From: Peribacillus sp044761665
GTDB lineage: Bacteria > Bacillota > Bacilli > Bacillales > DSM-1321
Reading direction: 5' to 3'
DNA: 64,000 nt
Assembly: GCF_044761665.1 (NCBI RefSeq)
Contig: NZ_JBIWCW010000020.1
Location: forward strand, 1 to 64,000
This document shows, piece by piece, positions 1 to 8,609 of the stretch. The notes beneath the pieces were generated by a model, which made no database searches, was not told where the DNA came from, and saw only the letters and a program-made list of their open reading frames with translations. The translations under genes were made by a program, and so were the position numbers. Position 1 is the stretch's first letter, and each line of letters starts with the position of its first letter.

Positions 1-189
1 GCGACGGGAGCCACCGGAACAGCGGGAGCGACGGGAGCCACCGGAACAGCGGGAGCGACGGGAGCCACCGGAACAGCGGGAGCGACGGGAGCCACCGGAA
101 CAGCGGGAGCGACGGGAGCCACAGGAACAGCGGGAGCCACCGGAGCCACCGGAACAGCGGGAGCCACCGGAGTCACAGGTTCAGGGGCT
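1..189 (+). repeat. 27-bp tandem repeat encoding collagen triplets
   Basis: Seven 27-bp units are visible, each encoding nine residues (three Gly-X-Y triplets). The units at 1, 28, 55 and 82 are identical base for base. The units at 109, 136 and 163 are progressively diverged toward the 3' end of the array. The array continues upstream beyond the window. Identity at the DNA level, not only in protein, indicates recent unit duplication, so copy number probably varies between strains. Confidence 0.95.
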
Positions 190-675
190 ATCATTCCATT
201 CGCTTCGGGTACTCCAGTTGCACTTACTAGTGTATTAGGTGGTTTGGCTAATACTGGTGCGCTTATCGGATTCGGAAGCTCTTTTGAAGGGGTCACTGTA
301 GGTGGAGGCACGATTACCCTTGGTACTGGTGGAATTTTGAACTATTCATTTGTAGCACCAAGAGCTGGAACCATTACTTCAATCTCAGGATTCTTTAGCG
401 CGACAGCAACTGTAACTTTAGGTGCAGCAGTTACAATTAGGGCTCAAATATATACCGCACCAGCAGCCAGTACTACCTTTACTCCAACAGGAGCTTTTGT
501 TGATTTAGCACCAACACTCGGACCCATCATTTCAATTGGTGAAGTTGCATCGGGTACGTCAGCTGTTGCAGTACCTGTTGCTGCAGGGGATAAGATATTA
601 ATGGTTTTCTCTATAAATAATACTCTTATCTCTACAGTTGCTGGATTTGCAAGCGCGGGGATTTCAATTGACTAA
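1..675 (+). CDS. BclB-like collagen-repeat exosporium protein (5' end outside window)
   Basis: The reading frame is open from base 1 to the TAA at 673-675, so the start lies upstream of the window. The first 60 or so codons encode Gly-X-Y triplets (GAT, GTA), i.e. a collagen-like stalk. The rest, from about base 184, is a globular Gly/Ala/Thr-rich domain that begins with residues GAIIPFASGTP and ends with GFASAGISID. That C-terminal domain resembles exosporium glycoproteins of the BclB type, which form hair-like filaments on the surface of Bacillus spores. The stalk is very G+C rich compared with the rest of the window. Function is inferred from family resemblance; spore localisation is not shown by the sequence itself. 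Confidence 0.85.
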   Translation, partial: ATGATGTAGATGATGTAGATGATGTAGATGATGTAGATGATGTAGATGATGTAGATGVTGSGAIIPFASGTPVALTSVLGGLANTGALIGFGSSFEGVTVGGGTITLGTGGILNYSFVAPRAGTITSISGFFSATATVTLGAAVTIRAQIYTAPAASTTFTPTGAFVDLAPTLGPIISIGEVASGTSAVAVPVAAGDKILMVFSINNTLISTVAGFASAGISID

Positions 676-691
676 AGAAGAAATTAAATAT

Positions 692-723
692 TTGACTTTT
701 GACCTTTTTAAAGTCAATTTTTT
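692..723 (+). terminator. Terminator of the collagen-like gene
   Basis: An 8-bp perfect stem (692-699 with 710-717) is followed by six T residues, 17 bases after the stop codon of the exosporium gene. Confidence 0.75.
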
Positions 724-725
724 GA

Positions 726-856
726 GGGGCTGTCTAGTAAGTCCTTTTTAAGTAAAATAACACAAAATTGAAGAGGCAGAAATGTTGTTAAATCAACATT
801 TCTGCCTCTCTTTATTTATTCAAGTTAGGCTTAACTACCCTTTTTCGGATAGCCCC
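726..856. mobile_element. Small inverted-repeat element (MITE-like) with internal hairpin
   Basis: The ends form a 9-bp imperfect inverted repeat (GGGGCTGTC at 726-734, GATAGCCCC at 848-856, 8 of 9 matching). Inside is a perfect 15-bp hairpin (773-787 with 794-808, loop of six). The ends resemble the GGGGCTGTC-type termini seen on some insertion sequences in Bacillus, and no coding sequence is present. It may be a miniature element mobilised in trans, or a terminator-like structural repeat. No target-site duplication is clear. Confidence 0.45.
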
Positions 857-965
857 CTTTTGTTTCAATCCTTAAATTCCTTGAACTAATTGCATAACTG
901 GCTATCCCGGTAAACGGAGGACATCGTATGATTGGCTGACAGCCTCTGATCGATAAACATTATAG

Positions 966-1001
966 GGAAAATAAAAGGCTGTCGACCTTCCTCGACAGCC
1001 T
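966..1001 (-). terminator. Terminator of the siderophore permease operon
   Basis: A 10-bp perfect stem (976-985 with 992-1001) is followed on the minus strand by a T-rich tract. It lies about 60 bases past the stop of the last permease gene. The stretch 862-1061 holds nothing else I can support. Confidence 0.75.
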
Positions 1002-1061
1002 GACGAACTTGCTAATTAGGAGTTCTTTTTTACTATTTTAATGTTGTACAGGTCCTGATAA

Positions 1062-2078
1062 TTACATGTTCTTCACTAGTAAATAAATAAAATAAGGTGC
1101 TCCCAAAATGGATACGATGATACCCACAGGTAGTTCCATTGGTGCCATGATGACTCTGCCAATTGTATCTGCAGATAAAAGAAGAAGACCGCCTAAGACT
1201 GCAGTCATTGGCAATAGCCTTGCATGTCTAGGTCCAACTAATTTTCTGGCGATGTGTGGAGCGATTAGACCTAAAAATGTTATGCCGCCGCCAACGGATA
1301 CGCACGCACCTGCTAGTGCAACTGATATGAGCAATAAAAGTCTGCGTTCTTTTTCAATATGCAGACCAACACCTATCGCAATCTGGTCACCCAAGCCCAT
1401 TACATCAAGTTTCCTTGATTTATAGAATGTTATCGGAATAAGAATGAATAACCACGGTAATAACGCCCATACAAAATTCCAGTTTGTGCCCCAGATGGTT
1501 CCAGCCAGCCAGACTATGGTCTTCATGAAATCATTTGGCTCCATTTTCATCTGGAAAATGACCAAGCCAGCCATGAATGCTGCATTGATTCCAATACCTA
1601 CTAACAATAATCTAACAGGTGTCACTTTACCGTTTTTCCAAGATAATATATAGATTAAGAAGGCGGCAAGAAATGCACCGAGTAAAGCAGCAAAAGGCAT
1701 TATGAATATCGAGGCCCAGCCTGTTAGGAAAGTCGTGCCTTGGAAAAAGAACATATACAATACAATCGCAAAGCCAGCTCCAGAATTGATTCCGATGATT
1801 CCAGGGTCGGCTAAAGGGTTTTGAGATAATCCTTGTAAAATGGCCCCAGAAACAGCTATTCCCATCCCAACAAGTATTGCCATTACAATTCTTGGTAAAC
1901 GGAATTCAAAGATGGTTAACTCGTTTTGAGGGGTCCCATTGCCCAATAGCGTTTTGATCACTTCGCCTAGTGGGATTTTAATGTAGCCGGCATTAATGCT
2001 GATGAAAAATACTAACACGGTTAAAAGGATGCTTATAATTAACAAGGACTTAAAATGATTTCTTTCTTTTCCCATCAC
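1062..2078 (-). CDS. yfhA: FecCD-family siderophore ABC permease, second subunit
   Basis: This is an integral membrane permease of about 338 residues with some 9-10 hydrophobic segments. It carries the FecCD signatures GLSQNPLADPGIIGINSGAG near residue 85 and GLIAPHIARKLVGPRHARLL near 270, the loop that contacts the ATPase. It pairs with the permease at 2075-3115 to import ferric siderophores across the membrane. The two genes overlap by 4 bp; translation starts at GTG 2078 or ATG 2075 behind a GGGAG site, so they are translationally coupled. The closest B. subtilis counterpart I recognise is YfhA (hydroxamate siderophore uptake), but substrate cannot be read from the sequence. Confidence 0.88.
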   Translation of the reverse strand: MMGKERNHFKSLLIISILLTVLVFFISINAGYIKIPLGEVIKTLLGNGTPQNELTIFEFRLPRIVMAILVGMGIAVSGAILQGLSQNPLADPGIIGINSGAGFAIVLYMFFFQGTTFLTGWASIFIMPFAALLGAFLAAFLIYILSWKNGKVTPVRLLLVGIGINAAFMAGLVIFQMKMEPNDFMKTIVWLAGTIWGTNWNFVWALLPWLFILIPITFYKSRKLDVMGLGDQIAIGVGLHIEKERRLLLLISVALAGACVSVGGGITFLGLIAPHIARKLVGPRHARLLPMTAVLGGLLLLSADTIGRVIMAPMELPVGIIVSILGAPYFIYLLVKNM

Positions 2079-3115
2079 ATTCCGCTCCCTTCTTTACGTG
2101 CTAAATATAGGAAGAAGGGGACACCAATGATAGCGGTTATGGCTCCAACAGGTGTTTCAAACGGTATGTTCACCGTTCGTCCTATGATATCTGAAACTAC
2201 TAATAAAGTTCCGCCTAATACGGCTGAGCAGGGAATGATCAATCGGTAATCACTCCCTATTAAAAACCGTACAATATGGGGGATGACCAATCCGATGAAA
2301 CCAATCATTCCGGCAATAGAAACTGCTGCCCCAGTTAGTAATAACACCACGATCATACCTGTGAACTTTACGAGGAATATATTTTGTCCAAGCCCACGTG
2401 CCACTTCCTCACCCAAGCTCAGGATAGATATAGAGCGCGAAAGGAGTAGGGCCAACAAAAGCCCTCCTAGAATAAAGGGGAGAGCAAATGAGATATGTTG
2501 TGGCTGAACGCTAGAGACGCTCCCTACAAACCAATAGCTAATATCTTTTGAGACATTGAACTTAATTCCGATCGCCGTAGAAAGCGAACTTAATAGGGAA
2601 GCAATAGCCGAACCGGCCAACGCCAATTTGACGGGTGTACTTCCACCTCTAGTAAGCGATGTAATGCCAAAGACGATAGCGGCACCTAACCCCGCGCCAG
2701 CAAAAGAAAACATCATTAAACCTATATAGGTCATGCCAGGCAAAAAGGCGAGGGCAACCGCTATTAAAAAGGAAGAACCCGCTGTTACACCCATAATGGA
2801 AGGATCAGCTAAAGGATTTCTTGTCATACCCTGCATAATGGCCCCGGAAACGGCTAGGGCAGCTCCGACACATACTGCAGCAATGGCCCGGGGAAATCTT
2901 AATTCCCGAATGATGACATGAGAAGAGTTATTCTCGTCAAATTCAAATAAGGCTTTAATCACGTCTCGATAGTTTAAATCTGCAGCTCCAAAATTGACGG
3001 ATACGATAATGGAAATGACCAGACCAACCAAACCTACTATAAATATAACCATGCTCACGAAGAGATTTTTATTGGTATGAAGTGGTGCAGTAGGTTCTTT
3101 TGCTTTTGACTCCAT
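2075..3115 (-). CDS. yfiZ: FecCD-family siderophore ABC permease, first subunit
   Basis: The 346-residue membrane protein has a 25-residue hydrophilic N-terminus and then multiple membrane segments. FecCD motifs are present: MQGMTRNPLADPSIMGVTAG near residue 95 and GLVIPHIVRFLIGSDYRLII near 275. It forms a heterodimeric channel with the downstream permease. It is read divergently from the binding-protein gene at 3250, and the shared 134-bp intergenic region contains a Fur-box-like palindrome, so both arms are probably repressed by iron. Its place and length match B. subtilis YfiZ. Siderophore specificity is inferred only from homology. Confidence 0.88.
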   Translation of the reverse strand: MESKAKEPTAPLHTNKNLFVSMVIFIVGLVGLVISIIVSVNFGAADLNYRDVIKALFEFDENNSSHVIIRELRFPRAIAAVCVGAALAVSGAIMQGMTRNPLADPSIMGVTAGSSFLIAVALAFLPGMTYIGLMMFSFAGAGLGAAIVFGITSLTRGGSTPVKLALAGSAIASLLSSLSTAIGIKFNVSKDISYWFVGSVSSVQPQHISFALPFILGGLLLALLLSRSISILSLGEEVARGLGQNIFLVKFTGMIVVLLLTGAAVSIAGMIGFIGLVIPHIVRFLIGSDYRLIIPCSAVLGGTLLVVSDIIGRTVNIPFETPVGAITAIIGVPFFLYLARKEGSGM

Positions 3116-3177
3116 AGTAACAACTACTCTCTAAAAAATAATTATTGACATTAATACCTTTCTATATTTAAATTAGT

Positions 3178-3192
3178 TGATAACAATTATCA
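3178..3192. promoter_or_regulatory. Fur box between divergent siderophore genes
   Basis: TGATAACAATTATCA matches the 7-1-7 Fur consensus (TGATAAT-N-ATTATCA) at 13 of 14 positions. It sits midway between the divergent starts at 3115 and 3250, where one site could repress both transcripts when iron is plentiful. Confidence 0.85.
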
Positions 3193-3249
3193 ATTATAGT
3201 CAATATTAACAAACAAATTATAGTCTATCATATCTCTAGGGGGATTAAA

Positions 3250-4251
3250 ATGTATAATGTCGTTAGTAAGAAAAAAATGATTCAATTACTAGGAGCCGGG
3301 CTATTAGCTTTTTCTTTAGCTGCTTGTGGTGACGATGAAGGCCAAAAAGAAGAGGGTTCAACAAGCAAAACAGAAGAGTCATCAAGTAAAGAGACCCAAC
3401 AAGAAACTAAGTCAAAAACCTTGAAGGATGCAATGGGCAATGAAGTTGTCATTCCTGCTAATCCCAAACGTATCATCGCGACATATCTTGAAGATAATCT
3501 GGTTGCCCTAGGCATCAAACCGGTCGCCCAATGGAGTGTAAGTGATGGAGCGGAAGTTCAGGGATATCTACAAAATGAGTTAGAGGGCATTCCGACAATC
3601 CCATATGACCTTCCATTTGAATCCGTGCAAAAAATGGAACCGGACCTAATCATTATGGATTCAGCTACCATGGTTGAAGGTGGTAAATACGAACAGTATA
3701 ATAAGATTGCTCCTACATATGTAATTGGTAAGGAAGTCAATAATGACTGGCGCGATGAATTGACACGTGTCGGAGAAGTGTTCGGTAAAGAAGAAGAGGC
3801 TCAAAAAGCTTTGAAAGATTATGATGAAAAAGCAAAAGAAGCTAAAGTCACGCTTGAAGAAAAAGTAGGTAACCCTTCTGTGGCAGCTGTTTGGTTAGTA
3901 GGCGGGAAATTCTTCATTGTTAGCGATAACCTCTCAAGTGGCGCTGTCATGTACGGTGATTTAGGGTTAAAAGAGCCAAATGTCGTAAAAGAAATCTCAG
4001 CTAAAGCAACCGGGAATTGGAGTGAAATTTCTTTAGAGAAATTAGTGGAGTTGGATGCGGAGCATCTATTTTTAGTCAACAGCGATGATTCCACCGGTTC
4101 TAAAGCTTTAAGCGACAAGTTATGGAAAAGCGTACCTGCTGTCAAGGCTGGGAATGTTCATGAATTCTCACCTAATGAAAGCTGGCTGTATACAGGTGCC
4201 ATCGCTAACGGGCAAATCATTGATAATGTTTTAAAAAGTTTAGTGAAATAG
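3250..4251 (+). CDS. yfiY: Siderophore-binding lipoprotein of iron ABC transporter
   Basis: The 333-residue protein has a lipoprotein signal peptide whose lipobox is LAAC, with Cys26 as the lipidation site, followed by an acidic Ser/Glu/Lys-rich linker to about residue 58. The mature part is a periplasmic-binding-protein (Fhu/Fec class) domain starting near LKDAMGNEVVIPANPKRIIA. It would be anchored outside the membrane and deliver ferric siderophore to the FecCD permeases encoded divergently. It starts at ATG 3250 behind AGGGGG. It is terminated separately from the ATPase gene downstream, so subunit ratios may be set by this terminator. Confidence 0.9.
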   Translation: MYNVVSKKKMIQLLGAGLLAFSLAACGDDEGQKEEGSTSKTEESSSKETQQETKSKTLKDAMGNEVVIPANPKRIIATYLEDNLVALGIKPVAQWSVSDGAEVQGYLQNELEGIPTIPYDLPFESVQKMEPDLIIMDSATMVEGGKYEQYNKIAPTYVIGKEVNNDWRDELTRVGEVFGKEEEAQKALKDYDEKAKEAKVTLEEKVGNPSVAAVWLVGGKFFIVSDNLSSGAVMYGDLGLKEPNVVKEISAKATGNWSEISLEKLVELDAEHLFLVNSDDSTGSKALSDKLWKSVPAVKAGNVHEFSPNESWLYTGAIANGQIIDNVLKSLVK

Positions 4252-4257
4252 TATAAT

Positions 4258-4297
4258 AAAGGCTATCACTTTTGTGGAGATAGCCTTTATTTTTTTG
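4258..4297 (+). terminator. Terminator after binding-protein gene
   Basis: A 10-bp perfect stem (4258-4267 with 4279-4288) is followed by A and a run of seven T. It separates the lipoprotein gene from the ATPase gene. Confidence 0.85.
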
Positions 4298-4363
4298 AGA
4301 AATCATATAATTTCTCCTACTTCTGGTGTTTGAGTGAAATTTCTACTGAAAGAAGGTCATGAG

Positions 4364-5155
4364 ATGGGCCACTTATTAACAAAAGAACTGTATGTAGGTT
4401 ATCAAGACCACATTATCGTGGATAATATGAATCTTCAGTTCAAAAGCAACGAAATCACTACGATAATTGGACCTAATGGTTGTGGGAAATCCACGTTGCT
4501 TAAGGCAATCACTAGAATCATCCCTCATATGAGAGGAAGTGTATTGCTGGATGGTCAGTCCATAGCAAAGGAAAATACTAAAGAATTAGCAAGGAAAATG
4601 GCCATTCTTCCTCAAACTCAAGACGCGCCTGCGGGGTTAACCGTTCATGAACTCATTTCCTATGGACGTTTTCCCTACCAAAAAGGGTTTGGTAAATTAT
4701 CATTAAGAGATTATGAAATTATAGATTGGGCGTTGGAAGTCACGAATACGGCAGAATTCAAATTTCGCTCTGTCGATTCACTTTCCGGTGGACAGCGGCA
4801 ACGTGTCTGGATTGCGATGGCTCTAGCTCAGGAAACGGAAATCATCTTTTTGGATGAACCGACAACTTATTTAGATATGGCACATCAACTTGAGGTGCTC
4901 GAGCTGTTAAAAGACTTGAATGAAAAGCAGGATCGGACGATTATAATGGTACTGCACGATCTTAACCATGCAGCCCGCTTCTCCCATAATATGATTGCCT
5001 TAAAAGATGGTCTCCTCATAAAAGAGGGGAAAAGTGAAGACGTCATGAAAAAAGAAATATTAAGAGAAGTATTCAATATCGATGCGGAGATTGTAAAAGA
5101 CCCCCGTACAGGGAAACCCTTATGCATGACGTATGATTTAATTCGGGATAAATGA
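4364..5155 (+). CDS. yusV: Iron-siderophore ABC transporter ATPase
   Basis: This 263-residue protein is the cytoplasmic ATPase that powers FecCD-type permeases. Walker A GPNGCGKST is near residue 38, the signature SLSGGQRQR near 140, Walker B IIFLDEPTTYLD near 160, and the switch His in VLHDLNHAARF near 195. I chose ATG 4364 because AGAAGG lies 7 bases upstream; a GTG at 4334 would add ten residues. YusV of B. subtilis serves several siderophore permeases, and this copy is located with its likely partners. The next gene starts only 9 bp downstream, so the two are an operon. Confidence 0.9.
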   Translation: MGHLLTKELYVGYQDHIIVDNMNLQFKSNEITTIIGPNGCGKSTLLKAITRIIPHMRGSVLLDGQSIAKENTKELARKMAILPQTQDAPAGLTVHELISYGRFPYQKGFGKLSLRDYEIIDWALEVTNTAEFKFRSVDSLSGGQRQRVWIAMALAQETEIIFLDEPTTYLDMAHQLEVLELLKDLNEKQDRTIIMVLHDLNHAARFSHNMIALKDGLLIKEGKSEDVMKKEILREVFNIDAEIVKDPRTGKPLCMTYDLIRDK

Positions 5156-5164
5156 GGAGATAAC

Positions 5165-6886
5165 ATGTTTTTGGTCATCAAGCGTTTTTTTAATTATTAT
5201 AAACCCTATAAAGGGCTGTTTATTATTGACTTTTCAAGTGCCGTATTCATCGCCCTTTTGGAATTGATTTTCCCGTTGGCCGTAAACCAGGTTATAGATG
5301 ATTTGTTACCGACCAATAACTGGAGGATCATCATCCTTTCTTGTGTGGGTCTCCTTGGTATCTATTTATTGAGTACCGGGTTACATTTTGTCGTAACGTA
5401 TTATGGACACAAACTTGGTATTAATATCGAAACGGATCTTCGGAAAAATTTATTTTCAAAACTTCAAAAACAATCTTTCACTTTCTTTGATAATAATAAA
5501 ACAGGTCATTTAGTTTCTAGGATGACGAGTGATTTGATGGATATTGGAGAAGTCGCCCATCATGGGCCCGAAGATTTATTCATTGCCTTCATGACTATTT
5601 TCGGAGCATTCTTCGTCATGTTCCAGATCAATTGGCAGCTGGCTGTTATCGTATTTGCTGTCGTTCCTTTTCTAATCGTCCTATCTGTATATTTCAGCCG
5701 TCGGATGACAAAAGCCTTTCATTCCATGTTTGGTAATATAGCAAATTATAATGCTCGTATCGAAAATAATATAAGTGGCATCCGGGTTGTGCAGTCTTTC
5801 ACCAAGGAATCCCATGAAATTGAGTTATTTAATCGCTCTAACTCCGAGTTCCGTCATACAAAATTATTAGCCTATAAAATCATGTCTTGGAGTACTTCGA
5901 TAAATTTCCTTCTCATGAAATTGGTTGCTCTAACCGTATTGGGTTGCGGAGCCTGGTATGTAATACATGGTAAAATGACATACGGCGAATTTGTTGCCTT
6001 CATTATGTTATCAAATATTTTCGTCGCTCCGATTCAACAGATTAGTGCGATCATTGAAACATTACCTAAAGGTTATGCGGGATTCAAGAGATATCTCGAA
6101 TTGGTTGACATGCTTCCCGATATCCAAGACAGAGATCATGCTGTAACAATCAATGATGTAAAAGGCGATGTGACTTTTAAAGATGTTACATTTGGGTATG
6201 ACTCAAACAGAACGATCTTAAAGAATGTTACTTTCAGTGTGCCTGCTGGGGATACAATTGCCATGGTAGGGCCATCGGGTGGTGGTAAGACGACAATAAG
6301 CAGTTTGTTGCCACGCTTTTATGATATTCAGTCAGGTAGCATTCAAATCGATGGCATAGATATTCGGGACTTTACATTAAGTTCTTTAAGAAAACATATC
6401 GGAATTGTCCAGCAAGATGTATTTTTGTTTGAAGGAACAATCCGTGACAATATTATGTACGGTAATACGAATGCTACTGCTAGCCAATTGGACAAGGCAA
6501 TTGAAGATGCTCAACTAATAAATGTGATTGAGCATTTGCCTGAGGGGTTGGATACATTAATTGGAGAGCGTGGAGTGAAGCTGTCAGGTGGGCAAAAGCA
6601 ACGAGTATCTATTGCCCGGATTTTCCTGAAAAACCCTCCTATCTTAATACTCGATGAGGCTACCTCTGCATTGGATACAGAGACCGAAAAGGCTGTTCAA
6701 GAAGCACTGGAGCGGCTTTCTGTAAACCGAACAACGATTATCATTGCCCATAGGTTAGCCACGATTAAGCATGCTGATCGAATAATCGTCGTTCAAAATG
6801 GTCAAATTATCGAACAAGGAACACATGATAAGTTGATTCATCATGAAGGGGCATATAAGAAATTAATTCTCGCCCAAACAGTATAA
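5165..6886 (+). CDS. ABC exporter, fused membrane and ATPase domains
   Basis: This 573-residue half-transporter has six membrane segments in the first 310 residues (ABC_membrane fold) and a C-terminal ATPase: Walker A GPSGGGKTT near 370, signature KLSGGQKQR near 475, Walker B ILILDEATSALD near 497. Such proteins work as homodimers that export lipids, drugs, peptides or siderophores. It is translated 9 bp after the siderophore ATPase gene behind GAGGAG, and ends in its own terminator. Co-transcription with iron uptake suggests a siderophore exporter or iron-linked export role, but that is inference; the family also includes multidrug exporters. Confidence 0.85.
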   Translation: MFLVIKRFFNYYKPYKGLFIIDFSSAVFIALLELIFPLAVNQVIDDLLPTNNWRIIILSCVGLLGIYLLSTGLHFVVTYYGHKLGINIETDLRKNLFSKLQKQSFTFFDNNKTGHLVSRMTSDLMDIGEVAHHGPEDLFIAFMTIFGAFFVMFQINWQLAVIVFAVVPFLIVLSVYFSRRMTKAFHSMFGNIANYNARIENNISGIRVVQSFTKESHEIELFNRSNSEFRHTKLLAYKIMSWSTSINFLLMKLVALTVLGCGAWYVIHGKMTYGEFVAFIMLSNIFVAPIQQISAIIETLPKGYAGFKRYLELVDMLPDIQDRDHAVTINDVKGDVTFKDVTFGYDSNRTILKNVTFSVPAGDTIAMVGPSGGGKTTISSLLPRFYDIQSGSIQIDGIDIRDFTLSSLRKHIGIVQQDVFLFEGTIRDNIMYGNTNATASQLDKAIEDAQLINVIEHLPEGLDTLIGERGVKLSGGQKQRVSIARIFLKNPPILILDEATSALDTETEKAVQEALERLSVNRTTIIIAHRLATIKHADRIIVVQNGQIIEQGTHDKLIHHEGAYKKLILAQTV

Positions 6887-6902
6887 TAGTTCATATTCAA
6901 AA

Positions 6903-6938
6903 AAAGTGTTCCCCTGCAAAATGGGGAACGCTTTTTTT
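6903..6938 (+). terminator. Terminator of the ATPase-exporter operon
   Basis: A G+C-containing stem (6903-6914 with 6923-6934) ends in seven T. The next 220 bases before 7161 contain no gene I can support. Confidence 0.8.
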
Positions 6939-7160
6939 GATTGATAAAGCGTTTTTAGTTGAACTTGTCTTAAAACCAACTAAACTTGTGCAATAGTGTC
7001 ATCCAAAAAAGGGTCAAAATGTATATCGTATTCTTTAAAAAGCCAAATAGTGACACGTAAATAGTTCCTGATAACTAGTGAAATAAATGGTAAAATAGGG
7101 TATTTTTATTTTGGTAATATGATCTAAAAAATTCCAGAAGGAGAAAAGAGGTTGGTTTCA

Positions 7161-7901
7161 ATGAAGAAATATTCGAAGAGATTACTTTGTGTGTTAATGG
7201 TCCTTGTACTTTCGCTTGTGATCGTACAACCAGCTTCAGCCGCAACCGATTTGAAAAAAGCGAAGACGATTAGTTTTAACAAATATTATACGGGAAAGCT
7301 GACTGTTACTAATTACGAGCAAGCTTTCAAAGTCAAACTTAAGAAAAGTGGAAATCTAAAAGTTTCAGTTAAAACGTACAAAAGTAGGAGTTGGTTTGTT
7401 GAAGTTCTAGACAGCAAGGGGAAACGTCTTGATGATTATTACACACAAAACAAGGATGGTACCGAAACCAATGACATCGGTTTAAAGAAAGGTACATATT
7501 ATATTGTTATTTCGGGGAATAAAGAAAAGCCTTACAAGGTAAAAGCTACCTTCAAAGCTAGTGAGTATTATGAAAGGGAAAGTAACAATATAGTAAAAAC
7601 TGCTAATTCAATTAAAGTAGGTAAAAATTATTACGGTGCTTTACAAAAATTTACGGATCACGATTATATGAAATTTTCCGTTAAGAAAAAAAGGAAAGTG
7701 ACAATTACCTATAACAATACACCAAAAGAGCAAAGAGATATCTCGATTGTTAATGCAAAGGGCAAGGAATATAAAAAAATATATACGGACTATGATGTCA
7801 AAAAACCTAGCACAAGTTCATTTTCGGTTTCTTTACCAAAAGGTAATTATTATGTTCTGGTTCGATATGGGAGTGGGGCGTATAAAATTAAGGTGAAGTA
7901 A
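7161..7901 (+). CDS. Secreted Lys-rich protein with two PPC-like beta domains
   Basis: This is a 246-residue protein with a Sec signal peptide ending ASA around residue 28. The mature protein is basic, with many Lys and Tyr residues. It shows two similar halves: each has a YYxGxL/Y segment, an F/YxVK strand and a GTYYIVISG or GNYYVLVRYG strand, the pattern of bacterial pre-peptidase C-terminal (PPC) beta-sandwich domains. No catalytic domain is attached. I chose ATG 7161 because AGAGG lies 9 bases upstream; TTG 7152 is an alternative. Function is unknown; it may bind cell-wall or matrix polymers. Confidence 0.7.
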   Translation: MKKYSKRLLCVLMVLVLSLVIVQPASAATDLKKAKTISFNKYYTGKLTVTNYEQAFKVKLKKSGNLKVSVKTYKSRSWFVEVLDSKGKRLDDYYTQNKDGTETNDIGLKKGTYYIVISGNKEKPYKVKATFKASEYYERESNNIVKTANSIKVGKNYYGALQKFTDHDYMKFSVKKKRKVTITYNNTPKEQRDISIVNAKGKEYKKIYTDYDVKKPSTSSFSVSLPKGNYYVLVRYGSGAYKIKVK

Positions 7902-7918
7902 CCTGAAATGTTAAGTGC

Positions 7919-7958
7919 AAAAAACGGTGCGGCCCAGTTAGTAGCTGCACCGTTTTTT
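7919..7958. terminator. Bidirectional terminator between secreted protein gene and sspP
   Basis: A near-perfect stem (7919-7933 with 7944-7958) is flanked by A-run and T-run, so it can stop transcription from both the gene at 7161-7901 and the convergent sspP. Confidence 0.85.
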
Positions 7959-7972
7959 GAATAAGGGTGTAT

Positions 7973-8116
7973 TTACATATCGTGACTGCTGTTATGTTTT
8001 TGTCGAGAGTGTTGTCTGTTTTTCACTTTATGAGATCCACTAAGCGGTTCGGGCTGACCGGATTTCTTCTCTTGAGGTGTATTTTCTTGCATGCCTTTTC
8101 CATTATTTTTACTCAT
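7973..8116 (-). CDS. sspP: Small acid-soluble spore protein P
   Basis: This 47-residue minus-strand ORF begins at the ATG read from 8116 behind GGAGGGATGTC. It has the SspP hallmarks: GQPEPLSGSHKVKNRQH followed by RQKHNSSHDM at the C-terminus. SspP (also called CotL in B. subtilis) is a minor SASP made in the forespore and packed in the spore core. In B. subtilis it is next to sspO and upstream of citB, as here. The open frame on the opposite strand (7967-8206) is only its shadow. Confidence 0.92.
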   Translation of the reverse strand: MSKNNGKGMQENTPQEKKSGQPEPLSGSHKVKNRQHSRQKHNSSHDM

Positions 8117-8231
8117 ATGACATCCCTCCTATTTGTTAAGATAATCAGTTCAAGTAAATTTATTCACGAGCATATATTTGAACCCGTCGTACATCCTAAT
8201 GGTTGAAAACATTTAGAGGAGCTGAAACTTA

Positions 8232-8495
8232 ATGCAGGATAAACAAGACAAGCGCAGGTCTTTTCAAGAGGCACAGCAAAGCTTCAAACAAGTAAATGAT
8301 GCCTTCTCTGCGATTGAAAAGACGGCACCTAATTATGGAATGGAACTGAAGCATGTGAAACAGGAAGTGAATGAAGCTTATCAGCAAATCCAATCTGCTT
8401 TTTCCACCGCAACTGAGCATCAGCGTGAACAGTTAAAGCAATTTGAACAGGATATTCAAGTAATTGTGAATGAAGTCAATTCAGATAGCTATTGA
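8232..8495 (+). CDS. Small coiled-coil protein of unknown function
   Basis: The 87-residue ORF starts at ATG 8232 behind AGAGGAG. It is Gln/Glu/Lys-rich, with heptad-like spacing over most of its length (FQEAQQSFKQV, HVKQEVNEAYQQIQ), no Cys, no signal peptide and no membrane segment. It is inserted on the plus strand between minus-strand sspP and sspO, and a strong bidirectional terminator follows it. A spore or sporulation role is suggested only by the neighbours. Confidence 0.65.
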   Translation: MQDKQDKRRSFQEAQQSFKQVNDAFSAIEKTAPNYGMELKHVKQEVNEAYQQIQSAFSTATEHQREQLKQFEQDIQVIVNEVNSDSY

Positions 8496-8543
8496 TCCTG
8501 ATAATTAAATCTGATAGGGCTTGACGTTGAGGTCTCTTCACCA

Positions 8544-8589
8544 AAAAAGGCTTTTTGAAGAATTATCAATACCTTCAAAAAGCCTTTTT
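8544..8589. terminator. Strong bidirectional terminator
   Basis: A perfect 17-bp stem (8544-8560 with 8573-8589) with a 12-base loop, ending in T on both strands. It serves the gene at 8232-8495 and the convergent sspO. Confidence 0.9.
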
Positions 8590-8609
8590 CTTTTTGGTCT
8601 ACATCATCT

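Noticed and set aside
1..189. CRISPR-like array
   Set aside because: The 27-bp repeats are contiguous without spacers and encode Gly-X-Y triplets in frame.
7967..8206. Plus-strand frame of 79 codons
   Set aside because: It is the antisense of sspP, which has a clear family match and ribosome site on the minus strand.
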